From positions 1 through 64,000 of the IMG/VR virus record IMGVR_UViG_3300025138_000026: DNA of 64,000 bases, one strand, 5' to 3'. Below, piece by piece: positions 1 through 8,580 of the stretch. Position numbers and translations under genes: made by a program. The notes beneath the pieces are model-generated. The model was not told the origin of the DNA and searched no databases. It was given only the letters and a program-made list of their open reading frames with translations. Origin of the DNA: a virus. Position 1 is the stretch's first letter, and every line of letters starts with the position of its first letter.

Positions 1-3000
1 GCCGTTCTTTAACCCTAAAAATATGTTATTGGTGTCGCTATCAGCGAAACTACTTATATTTCCAGAAACTCCTTGGTTTCCCTGTGATGCTACTGTGTAT
101 TTGCCGACTTGTAATAATCCCAAAGGACTAGTTGTTCCTATACCAACGTTGCCAGCGGAGGTAATACGCATTCTTTCTGCTGCGTTTACAGCAAAATTTA
201 ATGAGTCATTTGAATGGTCATAATCAATTTTTCCAATATTATCAGATTCGGTGTCTCCAAAGAATATTTGCGAGGCTCCATTGTTAGATGAAATTAAAAA
301 ATTAGTATCTCCAGAATCCCTATACAGTGTTAAGTCTTGAGCGGGACTAGTTGTTCCAATACCAACGTTGCCAGAAGAATTGATACGCATTCTTTCAGTG
401 CCACCAGTATCAAACCTCATGTAATTAGAAGAATTGTCGTATAAGATACGACCTCTCCAATCTGTTCCAGACGAAGAAAAATCAATAAATGATCCAGTAT
501 CTCCATTTAATTGAATATTACCATAATTGGAAGACCCAGAAGTATAAAGTCCCATTAGCACACCGTTGCCAGTTGGCGTGGTTGGTAAATTACCTGCGAC
601 ATGAAGAGAAGCTTGTGGACTCGTTGTTCCTATACCAACATTTCCCGCAGAGTCAATACGCAACCTTTCTACTACATTTGTACCTGCTCCAGTACCTCTT
701 GTTCCAAATGCTAGACTTGTATTGTAATTAGAGTTGTAGTTACCAATAGCGTGGATATATGCGCCAAGTTTATTAGTCCCTACGTTATTAGTATTAAAAC
801 CAATGCCCCATGTTTCACTTACTTCGGTAGCATCTCCATTTGTTAATAATAAGAAATTACTATCAAGTGTTGACGGGTCAGTGCTACTACTGTTATCAAA
901 TATTTCCAGTTTAGACGCTGGACCACTTGTTCCTATACCAATTTTGCCGTTAGGCACAACAACACTTCCTGATGTATTAAGTATAGTATTTGAACCTAAA
1001 CTATCTAAAGTTATAACAGCTCCTGCTGTCATAGACATTAGAGTTCTTGAGTTAGTTACTTCCTTAATGCTAAAAGTACTTGCATCTACTCTAAGCTCGT
1101 AAGGCAGATTACTACCTGTATCGGTTATTCTTAATGCAGCTGCAGATTTACTTATATATAAATCACCTGTTAAAGGTTTCCCTGACCCAGCTGTAAGTGG
1201 CAAGAAAGGACCGCCACTTCCTCCAACAGCATTATCAACGTAAGTTTTATTGGCAGCGTCTGTACCGTCTGTTACAGTATCTACCCCCTGTATCCTTCCT
1301 GTTCCACCTAATGTGATATCGCCGCCACTTACGGTTACATCACCTGCAAAGGTTGCGTTTAAATTAGTATCAAAATCTACATAAGAAGTTCCGTTTGATT
1401 TTTTTAAATTTAATGTATTACCACCATAAACAATACCGCCTGAATATACGGCTGTTGATGCTATAAGATTTGGAGCGCTTACATTACCTGCAAAAGTCGC
1501 ATTACCTGAACCATAGATGTTTCCATTAACTTCTAATTTATTACCACCTATAGCAGTAGAATCTGTATACCCTAAATAAACAACTCCATTGCTTTTAATT
1601 ATAGTGCCACCTGCAAAGGTTGCATTTTCTGATGAGTCTAAAGTTAAAGCAGTAGTATTACCTATTTTAAATAATATACTTGCAGATGCGCCACTATTTA
1701 AAGTTAAACTCTGACCACTTGAGAAGTAATCAGCGAAAACACCTTTTGCATTTATTTGTGTATCATCAAATCTTGCTCTTCCTACAACATGTAGTTTTGT
1801 AGCAGGACTAGTTGTTCCTATACCAACGTTGCCATTTTCCTGAACCCTAAAGAGTAAATTACCTCCAGAGGACCCAGTTCTGTTAGCTGCAATATCAAAT
1901 GTTCTGTCTGTCTGCGAGTCGTCGGAATCTATATTAAATATAAATCTTTGAGTTGAGTTGAATACAGCATTAACACCTCCAGAAACACTTAAAATACCGT
2001 TTGCCTCATATGTGGAATTGTTACTTGATAAATGTAATAGTGAGCTAGGACTAGTTGTTCCTATACCAACCTTACCGTCAGAAGCAATAAGCATTGCTGG
2101 GGCGTTATTGCCAGACAAGAATCTAATTTTACCTGATGCTGTGGTAGTCGCTATATCAAAAGTATTAGTTGTAGTAAAACCTAAATACCCTGCTCTAGAA
2201 GTGTTGTTACTTGCATAGTATTGTTGGTAAGCTTTAATATTATTTGCATCTGTAGTAGCAGTATCTGTGAATCTTAAGCACTCATCATCGGCTGTCGCTA
2301 CGTTTAATATAGCTGCTGGATTAGTTGTCCCTATGCCAACGTTACCAGAAGAATTAATGCGAACTTTTTCAGTATTAGTTCCATTTGTAATAGTTTGTAA
2401 TACTAAAGATCCGTCTTCTGTTGCGTTAGTATTATCATCTATGATTACTCCAATTCTCGCATAATCTTTAACTACGGAAGCTGAATTGATCCCTGCTATA
2501 TTAATTATTCCTGCAATACCACCCTCTGTACTCTGCGGTCTTAATACTCTTAATTGATCAGCGAAAGATACATTAGAAATTTCTAAGGCATTGCTAGGGC
2601 TTGTTGTTCCTATGCCGACATCGCCATTAGCTAATACCGATATGTTAGTAGATGCTGCTGTGTCCGCTCTTCCAAACGAGGCTATCGTCCCTTCTGCTAC
2701 CACATAAGCAGTAGTATCATTATCAGATACAGCTAGTTTGGCTCTATTGGTTCTAGATTTAATTTTGAGACCAACTTCTGCGCCGCCTTCTGAATTGAAG
2801 ATGGCAGTTTTTGTTTGTCCTGATGTGCTATTTCCAAGCTGTAATCCTACTGATGGCTCGGTTGCTCCTATACCAACGTTACCTGCATAGTCAATATTCA
2901 GAGCATCAATGGCATCGACTCTGAATGTATAACTATTATTTGTAGCAAACGTCCAAGGGTCATTATTTTGAGCGTTATCTGGTTGTAGGATGGATAATAC

Positions 3001-5691
3001 TCGGTCATCATTAGCGACTAGCTCAAATACTTTAGCTTCTGTCGTTGACGAACCTACTTTTACGGAGAGAGGAGCATCTGGACCCGTTGTTCCTATGCCT
3101 ACGTTACCGTCAGACCCTCTTGAGAAAATTGAAGCGCCACCATTATATCCAACACGGAAATCTATGTCTTGGTTTTCGTTGCCATTAAAATGAATTAAAT
3201 CTTGAGTTCCTTCAGAGAAATCTGCGAAGGTAAGTCCTCCAGCAGTAAACACAATACGATCACCAAAACCCTTCATGTGGGTATCAGGATCTCCTTGCCA
3301 TCCGTGTATACCGAAAGCTCCTTTGGCTAATACATCTTCAAACAATCCTGTAACGCCAGAAATATGTGGTCCCGTAGAAATGATTGAAGTTGTTGTTTCA
3401 TTCCCGCGATTAGTAACTGTCTGTAACGTATCTCCCTCTGGGGTTTCACCAGTAAGAACAGCGTTTCCATTTACATAAAGGGCGGTATTAGTATTCACAT
3501 AGACTCCATTAGCGAAGTCCATGACCATTGAGTTTGTCCCTGAAGATAAACTAGGGGTAGTGGTAGAATCGCTAAAAACAAATGCTCCATCATGGGTAGG
3601 CTGAACTTTAGAATAATTTCCTGCAGTTACAGCGTCATCTGCAGCTATATCCTGATATGCTCCTCCCAAGGTAACCGACCTTGATCCAGATATGATATTA
3701 TTATTACCGCCAGCTATTGAGCTTTGACCGCCACTAATTATATTAGAAACACCAGCCCCAATGAAATTGTAGCCCCCACCAACAGCTTGGAACCTAATTT
3801 CGTTAGATTCTCCTCCTCCTATTAAAGAAGACTTGTCTTTTATTATATTATTCTGACCTCCCCCAATTGTTGAGAAATTAGCTCCTACTGCATGGTTTGC
3901 AGTTCCTCCACCAATGAATGCTCGATCAGAATCTTCAATTTTATTAGAATCGCCTCCTCCAATAATTGCATAATCTGAACCAAATATATCGTTATTTAGT
4001 CCCCCGATACTTGAAGAATAACTTGAGCCAGTAATATCAATCCCTGTTCCTCCTCCAATGAAGTTATAGAAACCTCCTGAGATAGCATTATTAACCCCTG
4101 CGACAATAACATCAAAATTGCCACTAATGTGATTCCCTGAACCACCTAATATAGCAGATCCAGTTGCAGGAGAATTGTTAACGAGGCTACAGTCTATAGC
4201 ACTATAATCAGCAGAAGTCTGAGAAAATACATGCATTGTATCACTCTGAGCTGATTCAATCTTTGTTACTCCAGCACCCAATTTAAATTCGCCATTACTC
4301 TGATCTATCTCAATAGTATTGTCAGTATTACTGCCGAACTGAAGTTTGCCGTTGTTAGCATTTGAGGAGTCCTGTATCTTTACGTTTCCGTTTACATATA
4401 AAGAATAATTAGTATCAGGTGATGTTGTTCCAATTGCTGTATGGGTATTAAAGTAGTTACCAAAACTACTAGCAGTAAGCTTATTGACTGTAGTCTCACT
4501 TGAATCATTGACCTCGATTACTCCATTACAAGAAGAATCAGTCTTATATTCTTGAACTTTTTTTCCACCACACCAAACAGTAATAGCTTCATGATTAGTC
4601 GTATTTGTGACGACATTCAATGGCGCGGTTCCCACATCAACGCCGCTATTAATGGTTATATTGTGCGTTGTAAAAGAACCTGCACTAGTCGTATTTTCTA
4701 AATCACAACAACCTGTATCAACACTAATTGTAGGAGCGCAGGTATCTGTAGCATCAACGATTATCCCATCCCCAAAATTCAAACCTCTAAACTGAGCAGG
4801 GGTTTTCGTCCCATCGACATAGGCATTCCATTGAGCACCAGTACAGTTTATATCCTCAGATTTAATCTCTACAGTATCGCCCACTATAGAGATTTCAATG
4901 TTTTCTGCACCAGTTAGGGTTCTAAATTGGGCTGGATCAGTAGTTCCATCTACATATACTTTTCTACCTCCTCCGATATTTTGACCTGCAAACTCAGTAC
5001 CAGCCCCACCAGTGCTCCCACTTATCACGATGTAAGATGGTTCTTGAAAAACCTCAACTCCGCCTATGCCTCTTACCGCCCTAACTCTAACAGGATTAAA
5101 TTCTGCACCTTTTCCATCTTTAACTAAAACTTGCGCTCGATTTTCAATTCCAGTTGCACTTCCTTCTGCACCCAACTGCTTAAACTGTCTATCAGAGAGA
5201 AAAATATTGTTTCTTTGGGTATATTTTAAGAGTGATCCATTTTTTAACTGAAGAACAGGAAAATAACCTGTATAAGAAGCTTTTTCAACCTCATCTGCGA
5301 AAATAATTTGAGGAAACTCTGTTGATGGTTGATCACCGTCTGCATCAAAGCCTGTAAAAATAGCACTTTCTATTAGGAAATTAGAAGCACTTATCGATGC
5401 CTCTACATAGAATTTTTTGTCATGCTCTTTGCCCAACTCAAAAGACTGAGCCATTTGAGATATAGTGCATATACCAGTGTCCCCAATATCGTCAACTTGG
5501 GTTGCAGAAACCCTATTAAATATATAACCTTGGTTAAAATCAACTTTATAGCCCTCAAAATCTCCGTCATCACTATAACGGAATTCAATATTAGGATAAA
5601 ACGGATTAGTAGTTGGGACGACAAGTCCGTCTACAGACTCTTTTGAGGAAATGTCTGCATAAGCACTTCCTTCTTGGTTTTCTTCAGGCAT
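1..5691 (-). CDS. Giant tail fiber / adhesin-like protein (C-terminus beyond window)
   Basis: One uninterrupted minus-strand frame runs from the ATG at 5691 to the left edge, at least 1,897 codons, so the 3' end is missing. The N-terminus (about residues 1-200) begins MPEENQEGSAYADISSKES and has no signal peptide. Two VDGTxxPAQFRxL units follow at about 240-300. A block of IGGGxxNxI repeats similar to YadA-type trimeric adhesin heads covers about 515-680. Ten GNVGIGTTxP-type repeats, several preceded by ERMRI, fill the rest. A GDITLGG...IQGVDTVT...KTYVDN segment, common in phage fibers, sits around 1,450-1,490. Proteins of this kind usually trimerise, bind the host surface and often end in a Peptidase_S74 chaperone domain, which would lie outside the window. 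The start codon overlaps the stop of the 113-aa gene (TAATG). Receptor binding is inferred. Confidence 0.85.
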   Translation of the reverse strand, partial: MPEENQEGSAYADISSKESVDGLVVPTTNPFYPNIEFRYSDDGDFEGYKVDFNQGYIFNRVSATQVDDIGDTGICTISQMAQSFELGKEHDKKFYVEASISASNFLIESAIFTGFDADGDQPSTEFPQIIFADEVEKASYTGYFPVLQLKNGSLLKYTQRNNIFLSDRQFKQLGAEGSATGIENRAQVLVKDGKGAEFNPVRVRAVRGIGGVEVFQEPSYIVISGSTGGAGTEFAGQNIGGGRKVYVDGTTDPAQFRTLTGAENIEISIVGDTVEIKSEDINCTGAQWNAYVDGTKTPAQFRGLNFGDGIIVDATDTCAPTISVDTGCCDLENTTSAGSFTTHNITINSGVDVGTAPLNVVTNTTNHEAITVWCGGKKVQEYKTDSSCNGVIEVNDSSETTVNKLTASSFGNYFNTHTAIGTTSPDTNYSLYVNGNVKIQDSSNANNGKLQFGSNTDNTIEIDQSNGEFKLGAGVTKIESAQSDTMHVFSQTSADYSAIDCSLVNNSPATGSAILGGSGNHISGNFDVIVAGVNNAISGGFYNFIGGGTGIDITGSSYSSSIGGLNNDIFGSDYAIIGGGDSNKIEDSDRAFIGGGTANHAVGANFSTIGGGQNNIIKDKSSLIGGGESNEIRFQAVGGGYNFIGAGVSNIISGGQSSIAGGNNNIISGSRSVTLGGAYQDIAADDAVTAGNYSKVQPTHDGAFVFSDSTTTPSLSSGTNSMVMDFANGVYVNTNTALYVNGNAVLTGETPEGDTLQTVTNRGNETTTSIISTGPHISGVTGLFEDVLAKGAFGIHGWQGDPDTHMKGFGDRIVFTAGGLTFADFSEGTQDLIHFNGNENQDIDFRVGYNGGASIFSRGSDGNVGIGTTGPDAPLSVKVGSSTTEAKVFELVANDDRVLSILQPDNAQNNDPWTFATNNSYTFRVDAIDALNIDYAGNVGIGATEPSVGLQLGNSTSGQTKTAIFNSEGGAEVGLKIKSRTNRAKLAVSDNDTTAYVVAEGTIASFGRADTAASTNISVLANGDVGIGTTSPSNALEISNVSFADQLRVLRPQSTEGGIAGIINIAGINSASVVKDYARIGVIIDDNTNATEDGSLVLQTITNGTNTEKVRINSSGNVGIGTTNPAAILNVATADDECLRFTDTATTDANNIKAYQQYYASNNTSRAGYLGFTTTNTFDIATTTASGKIRFLSGNNAPAMLIASDGKVGIGTTSPSSLLHLSSNNSTYEANGILSVSGGVNAVFNSTQRFIFNIDSDDSQTDRTFDIAANRTGSSGGNLLFRVQENGNVGIGTTSPATKLHVVGRARFDDTQINAKGVFADYFSSGQSLTLNSGASASILFKIGNTTALTLDSSENATFAGGTIIKSNGVVYLGYTDSTAIGGNKLEVNGNIYGSGNATFAGNVSAPNLIASTAVYSGGIVYGGNTLNLKKSNGTSYVDFDTNLNATFAGDVTVSGGDITLGGTGRIQGVDTVTDGTDAANKTYVDNAVGGSGGPFLPLTAGSGKPLTGDLYISKSAAALRITDTGSNLPYELRVDASTFSIKEVTNSRTLMSMTAGAVITLDSLGSNTILNTSGSVVVPNGKIGIGTSGPASKLEIFDNSSSTDPSTLDSNFLLLTNGDATEVSETWGIGFNTNNVGTNKLGAYIHAIGNYNSNYNTSLAFGTRGTGAGTNVVERLRIDSAGNVGIGTTSPQASLHVAGNLPTTPTGNGVLMGLYTSGSSNYGNIQLNGDTGSFIDFSSSGTDWRGRILYDNSSNYMRFDTGGTERMRINSSGNVGIGTTSPAQDLTLYRDSGDTNFLISSNNGASQIFFGDTESDNIGKIDYDHSNDSLNFAVNAAERMRITSAGNVGIGTTSPLGLLQVGKYTVASQGNQGVSGNISSFADSDTNNIFLGLKNG
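125..3109 (-). repeat. Ten GxVGIGTTxP repeat units inside the fiber gene
   Basis: Ten copies of a coding motif (G-N/K-V/I-G-I-G-T/A-x-x-P, read on the minus strand) start near plus-strand positions 125, 343, 616, 920, 1804, 2046, 2317, 2595, 2853 and 3078. Spacing is irregular, roughly 220-880 bases, with unrelated sequence between. An eleventh, weaker copy (TAIGTTSPD) lies near 4430. The DNA is well conserved between copies, for example CCTATACCAACGTTGCC on the plus strand. These are protein-level beta-fiber repeats, and the conservation could also support recombination between units. Confidence 0.85.
3650..4150 (-). repeat. YadA-head-like IGGGxxNxI repeats in the fiber gene
   Basis: The translated minus strand shows about ten tandem units of roughly 14-17 residues with the pattern (S/A)xIGGGxxNxI, for example STIGGGQNNIIKD, SLIGGGESNEIR and AFIGGGTANHAVG. 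This periodicity is typical of the left-handed beta-roll heads of trimeric autotransporter adhesins (Hep/Hag or YadA-head repeats). Here it lies in a phage fiber upstream of the GIGTT repeats. No secretion anchor is visible. Confidence 0.7.
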
Positions 5692-6032
5692 TAATTTTTC
5701 TCCTCATAAAATGATTCTTGAGGGGAATTAGCTATATCACTGTCTATTTGAGCGATTACACCATCTCCATCAAGGTAAAATAAATGATCAAACAAATTAA
5801 AATGATTATAATTTAAAGGTTTAATCTCTTTCTCTGTATTTTCATTGTCAAAAGAATAAAAATATTTTATTCCTCCTCGTTTCAGAGAACCATCTGGCCA
5901 CAAATATTGCTTTTCTGCGAAATAACAGTCCTTTAAGTTGTTATTTGTCCAGACTTCAATATACGCGAAATCATTATCAAAGTCATGGCGCTTTGTTTCC
6001 AGTTTTACTACCTTTTTTACGATGGTCTTCAC
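5691..6032 (-). CDS. Hypothetical protein, 113 aa
   Basis: I do not recognise this 113-residue protein. It starts at a GTG (KTIVKKVVKLETKRHDF), is charged and rich in aromatic residues (FYSFDNENTEKE, FNLFDHLFYLDGDG), and has no signal peptide or membrane segment. Its stop overlaps the start of the giant fiber gene (TAATG), which suggests translational coupling and possibly a fiber-assembly or attachment role; that is inference. A sigma70-like promoter (TTGAAA, 17 nt, TATCAT) ends 7 nt upstream of the GTG, so the message may be leaderless. The GTG is preferred because no other start fits this promoter. Confidence 0.65.
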   Translation of the reverse strand: MKTIVKKVVKLETKRHDFDNDFAYIEVWTNNNLKDCYFAEKQYLWPDGSLKRGGIKYFYSFDNENTEKEIKPLNYNHFNLFDHLFYLDGDGVIAQIDSDIANSPQESFYEEKN

Positions 6033-6039
6033 TTTAATA

Positions 6040-6068
6040 ATGATATAAAATAATTACACTCATTTCAA
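6040..6068 (-). promoter_or_regulatory. Sigma70-like promoter for the fiber operon
   Basis: On the minus strand, TTGAAA (6063-6068) and TATCAT (6040-6045) are separated by 17 nt. The -10 ends 7 nt before the GTG start at 6032, which predicts an almost leaderless transcript. A GTGTAA box lies inside the spacer. It would drive the 113-aa gene and the giant fiber. Confidence 0.5.
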
Positions 6069-6097
6069 TTATTTGTATTGATATACGGTCCATCTAT

Positions 6098-6131
6098 AAA
6101 AAAACCATGGATTCCTCAGAACCCATGGTTT
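6098..6131 (-). terminator. Rho-independent terminator after the MPIPTP gene
   Basis: A perfect 9-bp stem (AAACCATGG at 6102-6110, CCATGGTTT at 6123-6131) is followed on the minus strand by seven T residues. It lies downstream of the gene ending at 6170 and upstream of the fiber operon promoter, so it separates the two units. Confidence 0.75.
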
Positions 6132-6169
6132 CTTTAAGAAACTCTACAAACTGTAGATTATCACTACCC

Positions 6170-7735
6170 TCATCCCTCGCTCCCCTTCGCTTTTTTCACT
6201 TGATCTTCTGTGGGAGCACCCTTTTCACCCTTCTTCCTCATTTTTTCTCCAGAGCCTCGCTTGATTCGCTCCCGTTTATTACGGATATTTTGCCACAGAC
6301 TACTATCAGACTTCTCTTTTTCTTTGAGAATCTCTTCGTGTCGCTTCATGAAAGCTTCGTGATTAGGCCCAGCCATATACACCGTCTTGCCTTCTTCTGA
6401 TTTATGAGTATGAACCCCCTTCAAACCCATTTTCTCAGCATCCTTCATGGCCTCCTCTTCACTATCAAAATAATGATCCATTGGATCTGGAGACCCATAT
6501 GAATACTTTTTATCTCCATAACCAGCCGTACTTTGCTTCTGCTTCTGCTTTTCCAATATCTCTTTCTGGAGCCAAGTGGGAAGTTTTTTCTGTTTATCTG
6601 TCAGGCCAGCTTCATTTTCCTCCATTAATGTCGCCCTATCTTTTTTGTACTGAACCGCGCAAACACTCATAGATTGATCCATATCCATGTCTTTAGTGTC
6701 AGTCATTTCTGCATCATTTTTCATGCAATGACTCATGTAAGACTTAAACATAGGTTTTTCACTATCCTCCATATTCATTCCGTATATCTTTTTCTTGTAT
6801 GCCGCTTTCGCGATATCTTGGTCGGCTTTTCTATAAGATTCTTTTACCTTTCCCCCCCTCATCATTTTAAGAAAGGTATTTACTCTAGCCATTGCCCATC
6901 CATGACGAGACATATTAGGACGATGAGATGAGCTAAAAGCTCCAGCACCCCTCCTGTAGACTCGCTTGAGCTGCCCCAATGTCACTTTTTTAGAAGATTT
7001 TTCATTATGCTTCTTGACCTTTTCCTTTAAAGAGTTGGTGGTTTTCTCACTAAATGTAATTTTACCGCCCTTTTTCGCAGCACTTCCTTTCTTGTTTTTC
7101 TTAGAACCCTTTCTTCTCTCACTTGGTTCCGCTGGAGTTTGAGCGCCACTCTTCGGGCCACTTCGCTTAGCTGATTCACTAAGCTCTGCTGCGTCCACTA
7201 ATGAAGGATTAATTGCCAGCAAGTCATCGTGATCAAAAAAGCTTTCTCCATCCCACTCATACTCTTCAGACCCCTTTGTCATTTGGGTAACACTTTTTTT
7301 GCTCCACATTTTACAAGACCAGTAGCGAGCCTTCCATTTCGGACCAGCGTTATCACAGTTGTGACGGCTTCTAAACGCCTTTCTCCTCTTGGGGTCATCT
7401 CTTTTAATCTCCATATTTGGATCTCCGAAATTCACCTTGACCACGTTTCCCTTCTCGTTTTTCACATAAACTGAGAATTTTTTTGGACCCTTCGGAGTTC
7501 TGAATGGCTTATTCAAAGTTTTATTTTCATTGGCAGCGTCATTAAAAAATAATTTTTTATCATCTCCTTGGCCTATTTCCACAGAAGCTGAAGATTCAGA
7601 GTCCTTGAAGATATTCATGCAAACAGCTACCCTTTGTTTATTGTCTTCAAATTCTCCTTTTTTAGTCAAATCGGATACGCAGCGACCCATGAAGTCGCCT
7701 CTTTTCTCATCATTTCTTGGGGTGGGAATCGGCAT
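6170..7735 (-). CDS. MPIPTP-start phage protein with Cys-motif domains
   Basis: From the ATG at 7735 the protein is 521 aa and begins MPIPTPRNDEKRGDFMGRCV, a start seen in many marine phage structural or head-processing proteins. The first about 45 residues carry an F-x-x-R-C...D-x-x-Q-R-x-A-V-C motif. A second, related Cys motif (YMSHCM...MSVCAVQYKKDR) lies in the C-terminal third. Between them are a basic domain with KPFRTP and NFGDPNMEIKRDDPKRRKAF, a lysine-rich linker, and a YRRGAGAFSSSHRP segment resembling small domains of unknown function in marine phages. The frame is open upstream to 7822, but that would overlap the neighbouring gene. A GTGTAA box sits 8 nt before the chosen ATG. The function is not known; a virion or DNA-associated role is guessed from its basic character. 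Confidence 0.7.
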   Translation of the reverse strand: MPIPTPRNDEKRGDFMGRCVSDLTKKGEFEDNKQRVAVCMNIFKDSESSASVEIGQGDDKKLFFNDAANENKTLNKPFRTPKGPKKFSVYVKNEKGNVVKVNFGDPNMEIKRDDPKRRKAFRSRHNCDNAGPKWKARYWSCKMWSKKSVTQMTKGSEEYEWDGESFFDHDDLLAINPSLVDAAELSESAKRSGPKSGAQTPAEPSERRKGSKKNKKGSAAKKGGKITFSEKTTNSLKEKVKKHNEKSSKKVTLGQLKRVYRRGAGAFSSSHRPNMSRHGWAMARVNTFLKMMRGGKVKESYRKADQDIAKAAYKKKIYGMNMEDSEKPMFKSYMSHCMKNDAEMTDTKDMDMDQSMSVCAVQYKKDRATLMEENEAGLTDKQKKLPTWLQKEILEKQKQKQSTAGYGDKKYSYGSPDPMDHYFDSEEEAMKDAEKMGLKGVHTHKSEEGKTVYMAGPNHEAFMKRHEEILKEKEKSDSSLWQNIRNKRERIKRGSGEKMRKKGEKGAPTEDQVKKAKGSEG

Positions 7736-7748
7736 ATTTATTATTACA

Positions 7749-8288
7749 CTACAATAATTGCATAGGGGAACGATATTCTTCATAAGGAAGAACCCAATGC
7801 TCACACGAAACAAACACCTCATTCAAGGCTACCATAGTCATTAAATCACTCCTGTTTTTCCGAGAATAACCTCGATGATAGCAATCTAAAGCTGATGAAA
7901 CCAACTCATCTAAATCGCAACACTCTTCAGTAAGATTAAAAAGATCCGAATTCTTGACACATAAGAAGAATAGACCAAAATCAAAAGCAATAAATTCTGG
8001 AGACCCACTAGAGTTGCACCAGCCTGATTTGCCCTGAACATTTTTTAATTCTAAAAGAATTAATCCGTGTCTATGAGAATCTTTTATCCCCTTCACATCA
8101 AAAGTTCTCCCATCAACAACAAAATCCACATGATTTATATCGTCTTTAGAAGATGTTTTTTTAATATCTAACCCTTTAAAAGAGCAAGAGTCATAAAACC
8201 TCCTTTCTCCAGAAGCCCCCAATTTCAAAGACTTAGCTATATGGTCACCACCAGACAACCCTTTGGCTTTATTAGATATATAACTCAT
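7749..8288 (-). CDS. Putative PD-(D/E)XK-type nuclease-like protein
   Basis: About 179 aa from the ATG at 8288, giving a 17-nt overlap with the HAD gene; the longer frame would overlap it by 65 nt. The core reads ASGERRFYDSC, then HVDFVVDGRTFDVKG, then LILLELKNVQGKSGW. The acidic residue in the first helix followed by D...D-V-K is compatible with a PD-(D/E)XK nuclease or Holliday-resolvase-like fold. No catalytic assignment is secure. It is the last gene of the heptose-type sugar operon, so it may be unrelated to its neighbours' pathway. Confidence 0.5.
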   Translation of the reverse strand: MSYISNKAKGLSGGDHIAKSLKLGASGERRFYDSCSFKGLDIKKTSSKDDINHVDFVVDGRTFDVKGIKDSHRHGLILLELKNVQGKSGWCNSSGSPEFIAFDFGLFFLCVKNSDLFNLTEECCDLDELVSSALDCYHRGYSRKNRSDLMTMVALNEVFVSCEHWVLPYEEYRSPMQLL

Positions 8289-8580
8289 CAAAAAATCTAT
8301 TCCCATTGTAAGCCTTGTCATCAATCCAAAAATCATATGATGGCTTATTCATACGAAGTTCTGTGTATTTTACACCCCATTCTTCAAGTTGATTTTTCGT
8401 AAGCTCAGACCAATCTTTACCAGAGTTCCCTCCTCTAGCGGTCCAATAAACTATTATATTCCCTTTCTTATGTAATTCGTTGAAATAAGAAATCCGACTA
8501 TGCATCGGTCTAGCTAATTCATAACGCCCTCTACTATCGGTACAAATTGTGCCGTCTATGTCTACAATGAATTTTTTCAT
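8272..8580 (-). CDS. Small HAD-family phosphatase
   Basis: A 102-aa protein with HAD motif I DIDGTICT near the N-terminus, motif II in YWTARGG and motifs III/IV in NKPSYDFWIDDKAYN. Such short HAD proteins are common in polysaccharide gene clusters and hydrolyse sugar phosphates. The neighbours are HldE-type enzymes, so a heptose phosphate substrate (the GmhB step) is possible. GmhB is usually nearly twice as long, so this is not an identification. The start ATG overlaps the stop of the FkbM gene by four nt (ATGA), indicating co-translation. Confidence 0.8.
   Translation of the reverse strand: MKKFIVDIDGTICTDSRGRYELARPMHSRISYFNELHKKGNIIVYWTARGGNSGKDWSELTKNQLEEWGVKYTELRMNKPSYDFWIDDKAYNGNRFFDELYI

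Noticed and set aside
125-3109. CRISPR-like array from regularly repeated strings
   Set aside because: Spacing is irregular (about 220-880 bases), the repeats encode fiber motifs in one frame, and there are no spacers or cas genes.
23-5251. Several short plus-strand frames with repeated VVPIPTLP-type peptides
   Set aside because: They are the antisense reading of the conserved GIGTTxP repeats of the giant minus-strand fiber, which is open throughout.
5403-5646. Overlapping short frames on both strands
   Set aside because: They lie within the N-terminal coding part of the giant fiber and have no independent signals.
7736-7822. Upstream extension of the MPIPTP gene
   Set aside because: It would overlap the neighbouring gene, and the conserved MPIPTP start with a GTGTAA box lies at 7735.
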